This document shows, in pieces, positions 29,807-40,523 of a stretch of DNA of 64,000 bases. Source of the DNA: Viola odorata (lineage: Eukaryota; Streptophyta; Magnoliopsida; Malpighiales; Violaceae); assembly GCA_963691705.1 (NCBI GenBank), contig OY829542.1, positions 28,134,579-28,198,578 on the forward strand. The letters run 5' to 3'. A model generated the notes under the pieces. The model was not told where the DNA came from and ran no database searches. It worked only from the letters and a program-made list of their open reading frames with translations. A program made the position numbers and the translations under genes. How positions within the stretch are numbered: position 1 is the stretch's first letter; each line of letters starts with the position of its first letter.

Positions 29807-30430
29807 AATTTTCGTATGCGTCAAATCAGTCATTTCTCGCATGCAATCAACTCAGCATTTAAATTTCGTATGCGTCAAATAAATCATTTCTCGCATGCAA
29901 TCAACTCAGCACTTAAAATTTCGTATGCGTCAAAAAAAACCATTTCTCGCATGCAATCAACTCAGCACTTAAAATTTCGTATGCGTCAAATCAGTCATTT
30001 CTCGCATGCAATCAACTCAGCATTTAAATTTCGTATGCGTCAAATCAATCATTTTTCGCATGCAATCAACTCAGCACTTAAAATTTCGTATGCGTCAAAT
30101 CAGTCATTTCTCGCATGCAATCAACTCAGCATTTAAATTTCGTATGCGTCAAATCAATCATTTTTCGCATGCAATCAACTCAGCATTTAATTTTCGTATG
30201 CGTTAAATCCATCATTTTTCGCATGCAATCAACTAAGCATTTAAATTTCGTATGCATTAAATCCATCATTTCTCGCATGCAATCAACTCAGCATTTAATT
30301 CCCGTATGTGTAAAATCCATCATTTTTCGCATGCAATCAACTGTCATCATTTATTTTCCTGCACTTATCAAACTCAACATTTAAATTCTCGTATGCGTGA
30401 AATCCATCATTTCTCGCATACAATCAACTG
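29807..30430 (+). repeat. 54-55-bp minisatellite in LTR 2
   Basis: About eleven units, one more than in LTR 1, including one variant with a run of A (TCAAAAAAAACC) at 29930. Confidence 0.9.
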
Positions 30431-31304
30431 TTATTTAAATTTTCGCACTCATAAAATTGCTTATTTATTTCTCAAGCTATCGCTAACACTCTCACCTTGT
30501 AGGTTTTAATTTCAAGCTTCGCTCGAAAGTACGCGTTTCGATTCCTTTTTTATTTATTCAACCCTTTTCGTAAATATCAATCGTACGCATGATATATAGA
30601 ACTGGTAGAACTAAAATCAACCCACATGAACAACGTGTTTAAAGAGTTTCTTAAAACACCATGCTCATGTGATTTTAAATTCTCGCATATATTGACTGCA
30701 TGTATATGGGGACTTTCGATCCCGCATCAGTTTTTCCACTTCAAAAGCAATCATTTAAATTTGTACTCTGTTAGCAAACCATGATAGGATCCCATAGTAA
30801 TTAAATTAAATCATGCATGGCCCGATGATGAAATAAGAGGGCGCTCATTCAGTCTTACAGAAAATTCAGTCCCATCACGTTACGTTCAAAAATAATCAAT
30901 CGGTCTTGATAAACGTTAACCCCGTTCAACGATTAATTATTTCTCAACGCCACAATCATAAAAAGACTAAAGTGACGATTCCTCTGAGGGTCCCCCTTTT
31001 CAAAGAAAAATGCATTTATCAAAACACCTTTTAAACACCTCTCTCATCAACCGGCAACCGTTTTCGGATGTGACTCGGGTGCCTAACACCTTCCCGAGAC
31101 CATAATACGACCCCGAACCTTTGTCTGGGGTCCAGACCCCCTTTTTGTGCATGCCATGACGATTAAGGTTCCCTAAAACCTAGCAACCAAATTAGGGTGG
31201 CGACTTCATTGCATGTTGCGAGGCGTCTGTTTACGTTGAGCATTGTAAGGTCCCAAATTTCGTTGCACACTCGCGAATCTTTAGATTTTCGTGGGGGCGC
31301 GACA

Positions 31305-33278
31305 GTTTGGCAACTTCAGTGGGGAGTTTTATTTGCAATTTTCGTACTACAATCAATTTTGTTTATTGAGGTAGATTTAAACGAGTGGGCAACTAATTTT
31401 GCAAATTTCGTTCCTACAATCAATTTTTTTTAAGAGGTGCGCGTCAAAATGTTTATGAGAGTAGTATTATTTTGTAACGATCCCCAGTGAAGTCGCCAAA
31501 CTGTCGCGCCCCCACGAAAATCTAAAGATTCGCGAGTGTACAGCGAAATTTGGGACCTTACAATGCTCAGTACAAATATCAATTGTTTTAATTCTTGCAA
31601 ATACCAACTTCTTTAATTTTTCGCAAACTGCTGGAAATTCTTCCGCAACATCAACTGTTTATTTTCTGCAAACATCAACTGTTTTAATTTCCACACTTAT
31701 CATACAGCTGGAAATCCTTCCGCAAATATCAACTGTTTACTTTCTGCAAATTATCAAACTGTTTTAAATTCCGTGTGAATCGTCAACTACAATCAATTTT
31801 TCTGCACTTGTCAAAACAACATTTAATTTTCGTATGCGTCAAATCAATCGTTTTTTGCATGCAATCAACTCTGCATTTAAATTTCGTATGCGTTAAATCC
31901 ATCATTTTTCGCATGCAATCAACTCCGCATTTAAATTTTGTATGCGTTAAATCCATCATTTTTCGCATGCAATCAACTCAGCATTTAATTTTCGTATGCG
32001 TTAAATCCATCATTTTTCGCATACAATCAACTCAGCATTTAATTTTCGTATGCGTTAAATCCATCATTTTTCGCATGCAATCAACTTAGCATTTAATTTT
32101 CGTATGCGTTAAATCCATCATTTTTCGAATTCAATCAACTCAGCAATTAAATTCCGTATGCGTTAAATCCATCATTTCTCGCATGCAATCAACTGTCATC
32201 ATTTATTTTCCTACACTTATCAAACTCAGCATTTAATTCTCGTATGCGTCAATCCATCATTTCTCGCATACAATCAACTGTCATTTAAATTTTCGCACTC
32301 ATAAAATTGCTTATTTATTTCTCAAGCTATCGCTAACACTCTCACTTTGTAGGTTTTAATTTCAAGCTTCGCTCGAAAGTACGCCTTTCGATTCCTTTTT
32401 ATTTATTCAACGTTTTTTCGCAAATATCAATCGTACGCATGATATATAGAATTGCTAGAATTAAAATCAACCCACATGAACAACGTGTTTAAAGAGTTGC
32501 TTAAAATGCCATGCTCATGTGATTTTAAATTCTCGCTTATATTAACTGCATGTACATGGGGACTTTCGATCCCACATCAGTTTTTCACTTCAAAATCTAT
32601 CATTTAAATTTGTACTCTGTTAGCAATCCATGGTAGGATCACATAGTAATTAATTTAATCATGCATGGCCCGATGATGAAATAGAGGGCGCTCATTCAGT
32701 CTTACAGAAAATTCAGTCCCATCATGTTACGTTCAAGAATAATCAATCGGTCTTGATAAACGGTAACCCCGTCCGAAAGACGTTCAAATGGTAACCCCGT
32801 CCGAAAGACGTTCAAACGGTAACCCCGTTCAACGATTAATTATTTCTGAACATCACGATCATAAAAAGATAAAGTGATGATTCCTCTGAGGGTCCCCCTA
32901 TTTCAAAACAAAACGTATTTTATCAAACACCTTTTAAAACACCTCTCTCATCAACCGGTAACCGTTTTCGGATGTGACTCGGGTGCCTAACACCTTCCCG
33001 AGACCATAATATGACCCCGAACCTTTTGTCTAGGGTCCAGACCCCATTTTTGTGCCTTTAGTTTTTTTACTTATTATATTTCCTATGCCATGACGATTAA
33101 GGTTCCCTAAACCTAGCAACCAAATTAGGGTGGCGACTTCATTGCATGTTGCGAGGCATCTGTTTACGCCGAGCATTGTAAGGTCCCAAATTTCGTTGCA
33201 CACTTGCGAATTTTTTTTAATTTCCGTGGGGCACGACAGTTTTATTTGGTTATCGACTGATTTGGGGGGGGGGGCAAC
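31305..33278 (+). mobile_element. Internal segment 2
   Basis: It has the same composition as internal segment 1: primer site, short spacer, inverted LTR end and primer site (31481-31498 for the inverted site), direct copy of the LTR 3' half with its 54-bp array, then the polypurine tract. It is 1974 bp against 1976 bp. No gene. Confidence 0.85.
31827..32285 (+). repeat. 54-55-bp minisatellite in internal segment 2
   Basis: About eight units, matching those of internal segment 1 unit by unit, including the unit with TCGAATTCAATC. Confidence 0.88.
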
Positions 33279-34227
33279 TGTTGATACCCGAATTTTGACG
33301 CCATTTTTACTTAATTTTAGCATTTCTGTTATTTAGTTAATTTATAGTCATTTTCAGTTGATTTACTGTCACTAGCATTTTTAAGTGTTTCGTTGCATTT
33401 TAGCATCATCGTTAGCATCGTCAGCTTTCGGAATCGCATTTTTAATTTTTCGACATGTATTTTCATTATTATTATCATTATTATTTTTAGCCTTAAAAAT
33501 CATATTTTTAATTATCCGGCAGTCGTTTGCTAGTTTTTTCTTCGTTTTAGGTCATCACATGAATTTTAGGATTTTTAGTTTTTTAGCGCATTTTTTAGTA
33601 TTTTTATTATTTTTTTATTATTTTTATTCGAGCTTTTATTGGACCCAAGAAAGTTCGCTCGGACAATAGCTTGACTTTAAAATGTTTTCCATCAACTAGT
33701 TGCTAGCTTTTTTTCTGCTCGTAACGGTCTACGGCGTTTCGTGTAATTTTCGACGTAACGTTTTTGTTTTTCCGTTCGCGCGTTTCACGCTTTTGAACGA
33801 GAAAATAAACGCGATAAATGGAAAATTTTCATTATTCACTGTATACGGTTAGACTCGTCGTATTTTTCTCTACCCGCAGGTACTGTCAGCTCGAAAAGTC
33901 TGAACGATTGCTCGCCGGACTCGGCTCGAGGCCATTTAAAAAAGATTAAGGGCAAGTTGATCACAACCGTTGATATGGTCAACTGAAAAAAGTCAACCAG
34001 ATCAACGGTTGACCAATTTCCAAGCCATGGTGCATGCACACCATGGACGTGCGTAAACAGTGGAGCGAGCCACCGAGCTGCTCGCTCCCGTCCCCTCGGC
34101 CGTTTCTTGTCCCATCAGCCATCATCACGCAGCCCTAGCCTCGTCATCGCCTCCACCCTAGACCAGCCACCGCGACAAACGGCAACCACGCGCCGCACTC
34201 GCCCTCCGAAGCCACGCGATCTTTGGC

Positions 34228-34235
34228 TATAAATA
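34228..34235 (+). promoter_or_regulatory. TATA box in LTR 3
   Basis: TATAAATA in the same context as in LTR 2. Reading outwards, it would send transcripts across 2.7 kb of LTR towards the PATRONUS-like gene. Confidence 0.7.
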
Positions 34236-35447
34236 GCAAGCTCTCCTTCAGTTCAAACGGCACCAACTTTGCAAGAAAACCTTGCTCTCTCTCCCTCTTG
34301 ATCAACTTGCTCATTTAGAGCGACAATCGCCCAGTTCAAAGTTTGAAATGTGAACTTTCTCTCTCTAGCTCATTTTCGATTTTTTGTGCAAGTTTTTCTT
34401 TAAATTCGTTTGGCTCGATCTTGAGCAAATAAATTGTTTTCTTTTATGCTATTAATTCACATACATGATGTAGATTAAATACATACCTTTAATTTTAAAA
34501 ATCGTTAGCTAGATTGTGCGAATTAATTAGTTTTCGATAATTAACAGTTTTGTCATTTTTTCGAAATTAAACTAAGTGTTTTGAATTAAAACCAGAGCTT
34601 CGTACGGTCGAGACGCCGTCGAGGAGACGAGCGTCTCGGCACGAAGATCGCGAGAAACGAGCAAGGGAAGCCGGAGCTTGGCCGCCGGCAGTAGCGCCGG
34701 CGACCAAGGAAGGAGACGAACAGTGCCATATATCGACACTATTCACGTACGCATGGGTGATGGGCTCGGCCCATCACCGTTTAATTCATTTCCTTGGGCC
34801 AGGAACTATTCTTGGCCCATTTCAGTTTCTTTTCTTTTTTAAATTGGGCCCAGCCCATTTTCAATTTTTTCCGAGATTTCGAATCACGCTTTTTCGTAAA
34901 AATAATTCGTATGCTTCGTATGATTATTTTTCGCAATATCAACTGTTTAATTTTCTGTACTTATCAACTGTTTAAATTATTCACACTTTAAATTTCCGCA
35001 ATTTACTTTCGGCAATTTAAATTCAGTCATTCATTTTACCGCCTACATGGTCGGTCGCATTTTAATTCTCGTAAATATCAACTACTTTAATTTTTCGCAA
35101 ACTGTTGGAAATTTTTCCGCAACATCAACTTTTTTATTTTCTGCAATATCAATTGTTTTATTTTCCGCAATATCAATTGTTTTATTTTCTGCAAATATCA
35201 AACTGTTTATTTTCTGCAAATATCAAATTGTTTATTTTCTGCAAATATCAAATTGTTTATTTTCTGTAAATATCAAACTGTTTATTTCCTGCAAAATATC
35301 AATTGTTTTAATTTCCGCACTCATCATACTGCTGGAAATTCTTCCGCAAATATCAACTGTTCATTACCTACAAATCATCAACTGTTTTAAACCCCTTGTG
35401 AATCGTCAACTACATTTAATTTTTTCTGCACTCATCATGACAATATT

Positions 35448-36070
35448 TAATTTTCGTATGCGTCAAATCAGTCATTTCTCGCATGCAATCAACTCAGCAT
35501 TTAAATTTCGTATGCGTCAAATAAATCATTTCTCGCATGCAATCAACTCAGCACTTAAAATTTCGTATGCGTCAAATCAGTCATTTCTCGCATGCAATCA
35601 ACTCAGCATTTAAATTTCGTATGCGTCAAATCAGTCATTTCTCGCATGCAATCAACTCAGCATTTAAATTTCGTATGCGTCAAATCAATCATTTTTCGCA
35701 TGCAATCAACTCAGCACTTAAAATTTCGTATGTGTCAAATCAGTCATTTCTCGCATGCAATCAACTCAGCATTTAAATTTCGTATGCGTCAAATCAATCA
35801 TTTTTCGCATGCAATCAACTCAGCATTTAATTTTCGTATGCGTTAAATCCATCATTTTTCGCATGCAATCAACTAAGTATTTAAATTTTGTATGCATTAA
35901 ATCCATCATTTCTCGCATGCAATCAACTCAGCATTTAATTCTCGTATGCGTAAAATCCATCATTTTTCGCATGCAATCAACTGTCATCTTTTATTTTCCT
36001 GCACTTATCAAACTCAGCATTTAAATTCTCGTATGCGTGAAATCCATCATTTCTCGCATACAATCAACTG
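35448..36070 (+). repeat. 54-55-bp minisatellite in LTR 3
   Basis: About eleven units. The order of variants differs slightly from LTR 2, showing turnover within arrays. Confidence 0.9.
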
Positions 36071-36996
36071 TTATTTAAATTTACGCACTCATAAAATTGC
36101 TTAATTATTTCTCAAGCTATCGCTAACACTCTCACCTTGTAGGTTTTAATTTCAAGCTTCGCTCGAAAGTACGCCTTTCGATTCCTTTTTTATTTATTCA
36201 ACGCTTTTCGTAAATATCAATCGTACGCATGATATATAGAACTGCTAGAACTAAAATCAACCCACATGAACAACGTGTTTAAAGAGTTGCTTAAAACACC
36301 ATGCTCATGTGATTTTAAATTCTCGCATATATTGACTGCATGTATATGGGGACTTTCGATCCCGCATCAGTTTTTCCACTTCAAAAGCAATCATTTAAAT
36401 TTGTACTCTGTTAGCAAACCATGATAGGATCCCATAGTAATTAAATTAAATCATGCATGGCCCGATGATGAAATAAGAGGGCGCTCATTCAGTCTTACAG
36501 AAAATTCAGTCCCATCACGTTACGTTCAAAATAATCAATCGGTCTTGATAAACGGTAACCCCGTCCGGAAGACGTTTAAACGGTAACCCCGTTCAACGAT
36601 TAATTATTTCTGAACGTCACGATCATAAAAAGACTAAAGTGACGATTCCTCTGAGGGTCCCCCTTTTCAAAACAAAACGCATTTATCAAAACACCTTTTA
36701 AACACCTCTCTCATCAACCGGTAACCGTTTTCGGATGTAACTCGGGTGCCTAACACCTTCCCGAGACCATAATACGACCCCGAACCTTTGTCTGGGGTCC
36801 AGACCCCCTTTTTGTGCCTTTAGTTTTTTACTTATTATATTTCCTATGCCATGACGATTAAGGTTCCCTAAAACCTAGCAACCAAATTAGGGTGGCGACT
36901 TCATTGCATGTTGCGAGGCATCTGTTTACGCTGAGCATTGTAAGGTCCCAAATTTCGTTGCACACGTGAATTTTTAGATTTTCGTGGGGCGTGACA

Positions 36997-37588
36997 GGAT
37001 CGAATTCCAACGAGTTCGGATCATATAAGTTCGGATTCGGATAAAAAAATTTCAAAATTTTGTTAGCAAATCCGATTCCAATCCGACAAGTTCGGATTCA
37101 GATTCGAATTGGTCGGATTTTTTGAATGGACCGGCCCATTACAAATATGCAGAAAAATTGAAATAATAAAATTAATTAAAGTTTACGGATATAATAAAGT
37201 GCAGGTGAAAACCTAAGTAATTATTTATTCTACTAATTTTCATACAATTCACTATAAATGATAAATCAAGTTTCGTGCTTAAAATTGTCTGATTCAACTT
37301 ACCTTTATTATTATTATTTTTTGGATTCACTTTTGGTTTCTAAAGTAATTATATATTATGTAATAATTAATTTCAAGCCTCTAAACTCTAAACTCTAAAG
37401 TAATTATATATTATGTAAGAATTAATTTTAATTCTCAATCCAATATGAGGTGGTGTGGTAATGAATATAAGGAAACAAATAAAAATAAAGAATGGACCAT
37501 GAGAAGCCCAATCCATATAAGCCCACAGAAGCATATCCAGCTTTAAAATTGCATATAATAGGGTTTACCGCGTTAAATTTCCCTTCAT
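36997..37588 (+). promoter_or_regulatory. Upstream region and promoter of the PATRONUS-like gene
   Basis: 36997-37140 is rich in TTCGGATTCGG and looks like an element remnant. 37490-37570 holds AAGCCCAATCC and TAAGCCCACA (TGGGCT, site II type, on the minus strand), a TATAATA and a telo-box TAGGGTTT at 37557-37564. Site II plus telo-box is typical of promoters of plant genes active in dividing cells. Confidence 0.55.
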
Positions 37589-37893
37589 TACTCTCTTGCT
37601 GCCGTCGCACATCTTCTCATCTAAAGAAATCGTGGTAACTCTCCTCTCTTATTCTCTGTAGCGCCGATCCAAAGAAGGACTGAAACCTGCGTCTCTCCTT
37701 ACTCTCTTGCTGCCGTCGCATATCTTCTCATCCGAAGAAATCATGGTAACTCTCCTCTCTTATTCTCTGTAGCGCCGATCCAAAGAAGGACTGAAACCTG
37801 CATCTCTCCTTACTCTCTTGCTGTCGTCGCACATCTTCTCATCCGAAGAAATCGTGGTAACTCTCCTCTCTTATTCTCTGTAGCGCCGATCCG
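37589..37893 (+). repeat. 111-bp tandem repeat in the 5' leader (2.7 units)
   Basis: CTCTCTTGCTGCCGTCGCA recurs at 37591, 37702 and 37813. Each unit contains GAAATCGTG|GTAACT, a possible splice donor, so the leader exon has been multiplied. The middle unit has ATG in place of GTG. Confidence 0.85.
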
Positions 37894-38552
37894 AGCTCAC
37901 CCCTAGACAAGAGTAAGACAATTTAGAAAAATATCCAAGAAATTGAAAGAAATCCCTGATAGATTCTCGATGGATTTCAATCGTAGGGGAGATCTGAAAA
38001 TGAATTCCATCATAGGTTAATCAGATTAGGGTTTGTTTTAAGATAGAGACAGTTTATCGATGTTTTTTTTTTTTTAATGACCTGCGGAAACCTAATTTTA
38101 ATTTCTTGAAATTTTTTGTTGCTGTTGCTGCTGTTTGTTTAAAATCCCTTTGTCTGGGATCTTAGAAGTCTCGTCACTTGCCTGGAGAAACTTATTAGTG
38201 ATTACGCATCTTTTTTTCGTTTCATTGGTGATTATTTTCCTTCTCACAAGTCTCGTCACTCTCCTTGGTTTGGTGCTCTATTTTACTGATCATAATCCTG
38301 TTTAGTATACTGATAAATGTTTGTTTCTATTTCGTTGCTTTTCTTCCCTTTTGGGGGAGACATACGTTGGTTATTTTCTTCTTGTTGTGTTCAAGTTAGT
38401 ATTCCTGCAACTTAGATCTTGCGTTTTTTGAGACAAATTTTATGCTTCTCAAGGTTCACCCTGCTTTTATTTCACATGATTTATCTTCTAATAGCTTTTA
38501 TTCATAACTGCAGAAAAGTGACTACTAGAACCTGCTTGCAAAAACACAGCTC
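37894..38552 (+). other. Leader intron of the PATRONUS-like gene
   Basis: A T-rich, intron-like sequence ends with the acceptor AACTGCAG at 38508-38515, 37 bp before the start codon. No ORF. Confidence 0.5.
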
Positions 38553-40138
38553 ATGGCATCCAAAACTGGTGGCATACTTCATGATCAGAATTTAAATATT
38601 CGTTTTAATGGTAATCCATCTTTGCCATCTGATTGATGTTTGGAAGATTACATACTCCTTCTATAGACATATATATTTGGCTACATTGTTGTGATCCTAC
38701 TCGAAAAAAAATGTTCTGCAGAAGCTTCTGCTCGCTGGAAGACTAATGTCTCAAAAGCACCAAGTAAAAGAGGAGTTGCCCTTGCTGGAAGGACTCCACT
38801 TGGTGATCTATCAAATTCACTGAAGCCTTCTATGAATCGCGCCACAAGGAAGCAGTCATCTACCCTTTTCTCCCCTTTGATCGAGAAAGCGGCCGTCACT
38901 TCTGGTATTGCACTTGATGCAACCAAGAAGAAGAACACTTCTAAAGCCTCCTTGAAACAGCAGCCTGCGAGTAGGAAGGCGCTTTCTGACATTTCAAATT
39001 CAGGGAAACCACAAGTTAATGTGGCATCAAAGAGGAATGACAAAAAATGTTCTGCAGAAGCTTCTGTTGGCTGGAAGACTAATGTCTCAAAAGCACCAAG
39101 TAAAAGAGGAGCTGCCCTTGCTGGAAGGACTCCACTTGGTGATCTATCAAATTCACTGAAGCCTTCTATGAATCGCGCCACAAGGAAGCAGTCATCTACC
39201 CTTTTCTCCACTTTGATAGAGAAAGAGGCCGTCACTTCTGGTATTGCACTTGATGCAACCAAGAAGAACACTTCTAAAGCCTCCTTGAAACAGCAACCTG
39301 CGGGTAGGAAGGTGCTTTCTGACATTTCAAATTGCGAGTTTTCTGATTTCAATATGCTTATATTCACTTGTTTTTTTCTTTTATGTTTTTTTTCTCAACC
39401 ATTCAGTGACTCCACAGTCACCTTCAGCATCATTTAGATTTGAGGTTAGTTTATCTAGCTTTTCTCTTTTTTTCATCTCTTAACTAAGGATTGTTGCAAT
39501 TTGATTTTCATATGTTCTTTTCACTCCCATCTTTGTTTCTGCTGCAAATTGATCTGGATGATGAATTCCCCACCCCTGAACTGCACAATCATCAAGAATG
39601 CATCAATGCCCGGTTAAGAGCTATGGACATGGACAGGTGTCTTTGTCTGCAAATGATTCTTGGCCCTGACCACGGTAACCAAAAATGTGAGTGTGCCTCT
39701 CCCAATACCAAAGTGTTTTGCGAGTTTTCCGATTTCAATATGCTTATATTCACTTGTTTTTTTTCCTTTTCTATTTTTTCCTCAACCATTCAGTGACTCT
39801 ACAGTCACCTTCAGCATCATTTAGAAAAGAGGTCAGTTTATCCAACTTTTCTCTTTTTTTCATCTCTTAACTAAGGATTGTTTCAATTTGATTTTCTTAT
39901 GTTCTTTTCACTCCCATCTTTGTTTCTGCTGCAGATTGATCTGGATGATAAATTCCCCACCCCGGAACTGCTGCTTGAGTGTTTTGATTGGTATAAGCCT
40001 TTAGCTAAATGGAGATCTCCTCCAGATTCTCTGGAACCAGCGCCAGAGCCAGATTCTCCTTTTCCGTGGCGGTGGCAATTTGAAGACTTTGTGCTGATGC
40101 AAGAAAATGACTGCTTTGACACCGACTCTTCTGTTTGA
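38553..40138 (+). CDS. PANS: PATRONUS-like (plant securin) gene with internal duplications
   Basis: Exon 1 (38553-38610) encodes MASKTGGILHDQNLNIRFN. Exon 2 starts at 38722 after ATGTTCTGCAG, in phase, and carries destruction-box-like motifs GRTPLGDLSN and RKALSDISN. Downstream exons encode SPSASFRFE-like, HNHQECINARLRAMDMD and a last exon from 39934 to 40138. The order and the HNHQECI block match PATRONUS proteins, which protect cohesion at centromeres by holding separase until APC/C degrades them through the D-box. Exon 2 is duplicated in tandem and a 3' segment is duplicated too. One acceptor copy reads GCAA instead of GCAG (39549) and the donor after exon 2 is not clear, so this may be a decaying or novel-structure copy. 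Confidence 0.65.
38705..39332 (+). repeat. Tandem duplication of PATRONUS exon 2
   Basis: Copy 1 is about 38705-39046 and copy 2 about 39047-39332. Both begin at AAAAAATGTTCTGCAGAAGC, so the second includes the splice acceptor of the first inside an open frame. Copy 2 is one codon shorter (AAGAAGAAGAAC against AAGAAGAAC) and cut at its 3' end. Confidence 0.88.
39333..39970 (+). repeat. Second direct duplication in the PATRONUS-like gene
   Basis: 39333-39577 and about 39719-39962 are direct copies, each with GCGAGTTTTC, the short CAGTGACTC exon, a T-rich intron and the start of an exon reading IDLDD. They differ in the acceptor (CTGCAA against CTGCAG) and diverge after GGAACTG/TGAACTG. Confidence 0.85.
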
Positions 40139-40523
40139 TTTTGTATGTTCTTGAGATGAAACTGAGAACCACTACTGTCATATCTCATGACATGAGTGCT
40201 GTCTCCTCATTTTGTTTCTGAAAATGGTCTCCTCCTCTCACCAGTTGGTAACAAGTTTTGGATACCAATTTTTGAAATAGACAAAAACGTAGAGAATGAG
40301 ACTAATCCAAGACGTTGTTTTCCATATTTTGTAACTTTGGTTTCTTGCCTAATCTAACACAGTATCTAGATGGGATGGTAATTTCAGGCAACAAAAGAAA
40401 TCGCCAAAGAATTTTAAGTTGAGGATCTCTCATTGGAAAAGTAAACCAATCTTAGCATCATCTCATTACTAATATAGAAAATTAAACAACTTCTTTCTTA
40501 TTTACTAATGTGACTTTCCGCAG
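40139..40523. other. 3' flank of the PATRONUS-like gene and junction with copy C
   Basis: 40139-40500 is AT-rich and probably 3' UTR and flank. It ends in a T-rich stretch and CTTTCCGCAG (40514-40523), which is the splice acceptor of gene X copy C; only the end of that intron is left. Confidence 0.5.

Larger units (their letters stand above)
27641..31304 (+). repeat. LTR 2, complete (3664 bp)
   Basis: TGTTGATACC...GCGACA, flanked by a polypurine tract on the left and a primer site (TGGCAACTTCAGTGGGGA, two changes from LTR 1) on the right. U3 holds a TATA box at 28588, and the region after it is CT-rich. The 3' half holds the 54-bp array. It is close to identical to LTR 3 over long stretches. 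Confidence 0.88.
23599..36996 (+). mobile_element. Non-coding LTR-internal-LTR-internal-LTR array (Ogre/Tat-type signals)
   Basis: Three LTRs (the first truncated at its 5' end) alternate with two ~1975-bp internal segments, giving a ~5.6-kb direct repeat (offsets 5575-5584 and 5642 bp). LTRs begin TGTTGATACCCG and end GACA. A tRNA-type primer site follows two of them, and a G-rich polypurine tract precedes two of them. No gag or pol is present in any frame. Long ORFs here come from minisatellites with a 54-bp (18-codon) period. The very long LTRs and a primer site like TGGCGACTTCACTGGGG point to the Ogre/Tat group. The left end is missing, so only one target-site copy (possibly GGATC after 36996) can be seen. 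Confidence 0.85.
33279..36996 (+). repeat. LTR 3, complete (3718 bp)
   Basis: It starts TGTTGATACC after the polypurine tract and ends GTGACA with no primer site after it, so it is the true 3' end of the array. TATA box at 34228-34235. The neighbouring GGATC may be one copy of the target-site duplication. Confidence 0.87.

Noticed and set aside
24218..36070. CRISPR-like arrays
   Set aside because: The repeats are directly abutting 54-55-bp units without unique spacers, in a plant LTR, and there are no cas genes.
38681..39367. Minus-strand 228-aa ORF with internal repeats opposite the PATRONUS-like exon
   Set aside because: It mirrors the duplicated exon. The plus strand has the splice sites and the recognisable motifs.
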